This document shows positions 40,473 through 42,617 of a DNA stretch of 42,617 bases, piece by piece (position 1 is the first letter of the stretch; the number at the start of each line of letters is the position of its first letter). The notes below the pieces were generated by a model. That model ran no database searches, was not told the DNA's origin, and saw only the letters and a list, made by a program, of their open reading frames with translations. This stretch comes from Leyella stercorea (lineage in GTDB: Bacteria; Bacteroidota; Bacteroidia; Bacteroidales; Bacteroidaceae), in NCBI RefSeq assembly GCF_021531355.1, contig NZ_JADYTS010000019.1, positions 1 to 42,617 on the forward strand. Direction: 5' to 3'. Both the position numbers and the translations under genes were made by a program.

Positions 40473-42581
40473 ATGGCGCGCAACGGTGGCAACGTTGTAA
40501 TCGACGTTACTGCATTCTTCGGCACCAACGAGTCGTCTATATCACCGCTTAAGGAAGTGTCGCCAGCCTCACGTCTGCTCGGCAACACATCAATGCCGCT
40601 GAAGGGCGCCTTCGCCGCCGACGCTTCGAGCATCGACGAGGTGAAGGCTTTCCCCAAGAACATCGAGATTGAGAGCACTCTGTCGTTCAATACGCAGGGT
40701 CTCGTTAAGAAACCGTACTCTGTAAAGGTTCACCGCTCGCTGTTCGTGTTGCCCGACGACCCGATGCCTATGCGCTATCAGGACAACCGTGTGGGTTTCT
40801 TCAACCGCGACAAGAAGATTTTCAGCTCCAACGCCGACCGTATCAACAAGAAGACATACATATGCCGCTGGCGCCTGATGCCTAAAGCTGAGGATATGGA
40901 GAAGTATTTTGCCGGACAGCTCGTTGAGCCGGAGAAGCCAATCGTGTTCTACGTAGACTCGGCTTTCCCCGAAAAGTGGCGCCAGACCATCAAGACAGGT
41001 ATCGAAGACTGGAACAAGGCATTTGAAGGTGCAGGCTTCAAGAACGCCATTATCGCAAAGGACTATCCCAAGAACGACCCTTCGTTCAATCCCGACGACA
41101 TGCGCTACAACTGCTTCAAGTATGCAGCTACCGCCACAGCCAACGCTATGGGACCGAGCCATAAGGACCCTCGCACCGGCGAGATACTCACAGCCGACGT
41201 CATCTGGTATCACAACATCGTGTCGCTGCTGCACAACTGGCGATTCGTTCAGACTGCCGCTGTCGACAAGCGTGTACGCAAGACCACATTCGACGACGAC
41301 GTTATGTGCGAGGCTATACGCTACGCTGCCGCCCACGAGATAGGTCACACACTCGGATTGATGCACAACATGGGCGCAAGCTATGCCTTCGACGTTGAGC
41401 AGCTGCGCAATCCGGAGTTCACACAGAAGTATGGCACCACTCCTTCTATCATGGACTATGCACGCAACAACTACGTGGCTCAGCCCGGCGACTTCGAGAA
41501 GGGCGTGCGCCTCACACCTCCTATCATCGGCGTTTACGACATGTATGCCATCAACTGGGGCTACCGCCTCATCAAGGATGCCAACACTCCCGATGCCGAA
41601 CTGCCTACTCTGAACAAGTGGATAGCCGAAAAGGCTGGCGACAAGATGTACCAATTCGGCGCACAGCAGGTGATGGGCACTGTCGATCCGACCGACCTGA
41701 CCGAGGATCTCGGCAACGACCACATCAAAGCCAGCACCTATGGCATCAGCAACATGAAGATTCTCATGGCCAATCTTGAGGACTGGGCAAAGGAGAATGG
41801 TGAGCGTTACGACAACATGGCTGACGTCTATAGCGAGATAACAAAGCAGTACGCCCGCTACATCGGACACGTGCTGACATACATAGGTGGCAAGGAATTC
41901 ACCGAAATACGCCAGGGCGACGGCCAGAAAGCAAGCATGACATACGTGGACAAGGCTCGCCAGAAGCAGACTCTCGAATGGTTGCTCAACGAAATGCGCA
42001 CCTACGACAGCTGGCTCACACCGCATGCCCTACTCAACAAGATGGAGGTGAACCTCGACGTGAACGAGAAGATACGCAAGAAAATAGTCGCTTCGCTGTT
42101 CAGTCCTACTGCTCTGTATCGCATCAAGGAGGGTGGCATCGTCAATTCTACAGCCAACTACACCATCGACGGCTACATGAACGACCTCGTCAACATGCTC
42201 TTCAAGGCTCCTACAGCTGGCAAACTGAGCGCTGCCGAAATGGATATGCAGTCGGCAGCAATCAGCACTATGATGACCAACAGTGGTCTTAAGCCTGAAA
42301 CTGGTAAGTCTTCTAAGGGTCTTGCCGACTACGATGAGTGGCTCAACGAACTGCAGCAGGAGCAGATGATTTGCAATGACAACTGCATGCACGACAGCTT
42401 TGTACGCATCAACTATGGCGCAAGCCGTCTCAGCGACGTCGAAATGGGTGCCATGATGCTTGGTCAGATGCACCGCGTACTTACCAAGTATCGTGCCTAC
42501 CGTGCCAGCGCTACTGGCAGCACACGCGACTTCTACACCTATCAGATACTGAAGATAGAGAAGTTGCTGGCTAATAAGTAA
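40473..42581 (+). CDS. zinc-dependent metalloprotease (DUF5117/DUF4953 type), N-terminus missing
   Basis: Metzincin-type protease: HEIGHTLGLMH at 288-298 supplies His288, Glu289, His292 and His298, and SIMDY at about 325-329 is the Met-turn. Family members have about 800-900 residues with a signal peptide, DUF5118 and DUF5117 before the catalytic part. Here 702 residues start with MARNGGNVVIDVTAFFG, inside DUF5117. The in-frame codons just upstream (RLKGFKI) continue the homologous-looking sequence back to the foldback at 40450, so the 5' part was lost by deletion or assembly error. Without a signal peptide the product would stay in the cytoplasm; treat as a likely pseudogene or fragment. The usual partners are SusCD with DUF4843/PKD-like lipoproteins, which lie next to it on the other strand. 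Confidence 0.85.
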   Translation: MARNGGNVVIDVTAFFGTNESSISPLKEVSPASRLLGNTSMPLKGAFAADASSIDEVKAFPKNIEIESTLSFNTQGLVKKPYSVKVHRSLFVLPDDPMPMRYQDNRVGFFNRDKKIFSSNADRINKKTYICRWRLMPKAEDMEKYFAGQLVEPEKPIVFYVDSAFPEKWRQTIKTGIEDWNKAFEGAGFKNAIIAKDYPKNDPSFNPDDMRYNCFKYAATATANAMGPSHKDPRTGEILTADVIWYHNIVSLLHNWRFVQTAAVDKRVRKTTFDDDVMCEAIRYAAAHEIGHTLGLMHNMGASYAFDVEQLRNPEFTQKYGTTPSIMDYARNNYVAQPGDFEKGVRLTPPIIGVYDMYAINWGYRLIKDANTPDAELPTLNKWIAEKAGDKMYQFGAQQVMGTVDPTDLTEDLGNDHIKASTYGISNMKILMANLEDWAKENGERYDNMADVYSEITKQYARYIGHVLTYIGGKEFTEIRQGDGQKASMTYVDKARQKQTLEWLLNEMRTYDSWLTPHALLNKMEVNLDVNEKIRKKIVASLFSPTALYRIKEGGIVNSTANYTIDGYMNDLVNMLFKAPTAGKLSAAEMDMQSAAISTMMTNSGLKPETGKSSKGLADYDEWLNELQQEQMICNDNCMHDSFVRINYGASRLSDVEMGAMMLGQMHRVLTKYRAYRASATGSTRDFYTYQILKIEKLLANK

Positions 42582-42617
42582 AGGAAAACAACAAACACAA
42601 AGCCCCACCCCCAGCCC
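42582..42617. other. window end after the metalloprotease gene
   Basis: After the stop at 42581 there are 36 bases: an A/C-rich stretch followed by a C-rich run (GCCCCACCCCCAGCCC). No terminator or gene start is visible. Confidence 0.5.

Noticed and set aside
40590..42026. 478-codon minus-strand frame opposite the metalloprotease
   Set aside because: Antisense shadow of a gene with an intact HExxHxxGxxH motif; no start signal and no recognisable domain.
1..42617. Prophage, insertion sequence or integrative element
   Set aside because: No transposase, integrase, relaxase or phage gene is seen; the genes are mostly core metabolic, DNA-repair and surface functions.

Overview
The window looks like chromosomal DNA of a Bacteroidales species, most likely Prevotella or a close relative; no rRNA is present to confirm this. 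Supporting signs are a type III glutamine synthetase, a SusC/SusD pair with DUF4843 and PKD-like lipoproteins, several DUF4369/TlpA-type proteins, DUF3822 beside rsmD, and Bacteroidetes-type promoters (TTTG-like -33 box, about 20 bases, TAnnTTTG -7 box) in front of most first genes. Shine-Dalgarno sites are mostly absent. I found no tRNA, rRNA, CRISPR array, phage or insertion sequence.

Layout. 1-7.4 kb is a nitrogen and lysine/cell-wall block: glnN, dapL and dapF on the minus strand, then on the plus strand a remnant of an ammonium transporter and asnB. 7.4-9.5 kb has a densely palindromic intergenic stretch and a lone glycosyltransferase. 9.5-11.9 kb carries an M23/LysM peptidase and a split chromate-type transporter. 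11.9-20.6 kb is a long minus-strand run: a CDP-ribitol-synthase-like fusion, a LicD-family transferase, a DJ-1/PfpI protein, ispD, recG, a glycosyltransferase, a DUF3822 protein and rsmD, headed by a promoter, a 17-residue leader ORF and a terminator-like hairpin. 20.8-25.1 kb has two minus-strand glycosyltransferases and, divergently, an SDR reductase/epimerase plus a PAP2 membrane enzyme. 25.1-28.4 kb holds a C1B peptidase, a 77-residue small protein, a stand-alone AICAR formyltransferase and a small basic protein. 28.6-40.3 kb is an operon of seven genes: a DUF4369-like secreted protein, SusC, SusD, a DUF4843 lipoprotein, a PKD-like lipoprotein and two TlpA-like thioredoxins. 40.4-42.6 kb is a zinc metalloprotease that has lost its N-terminal part.

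Most interesting points: (1) a CDP-ribitol synthase/LicD pair that parallels the human ISPD-FKTN/FKRP pathway, preceded by an attenuator-like leader; (2) two genes (amt and the metalloprotease) whose 5' parts are missing immediately downstream of an intact promoter, the second one at a 28-bp foldback; (3) a family of about 220-bp intergenic elements built from A/T-rich heptamers and small GC palindromes, in three copies; (4) a pseudoknot-like set of inverted repeats downstream of asnB; (5) a perfect 19-bp hairpin formed by the last codons of ispD.

How the genes may work together: GlnN, Amt and AsnB are ammonium capture and amide-nitrogen genes; DapL and DapF make meso-diaminopimelate for lysine and peptidoglycan. 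The middle of the window builds surface glycans and perhaps lipids. The SusCD operon, with redox proteins and a nearby protease but no glycoside hydrolase, is more suggestive of uptake of peptides or another non-glycan ligand than of polysaccharide.
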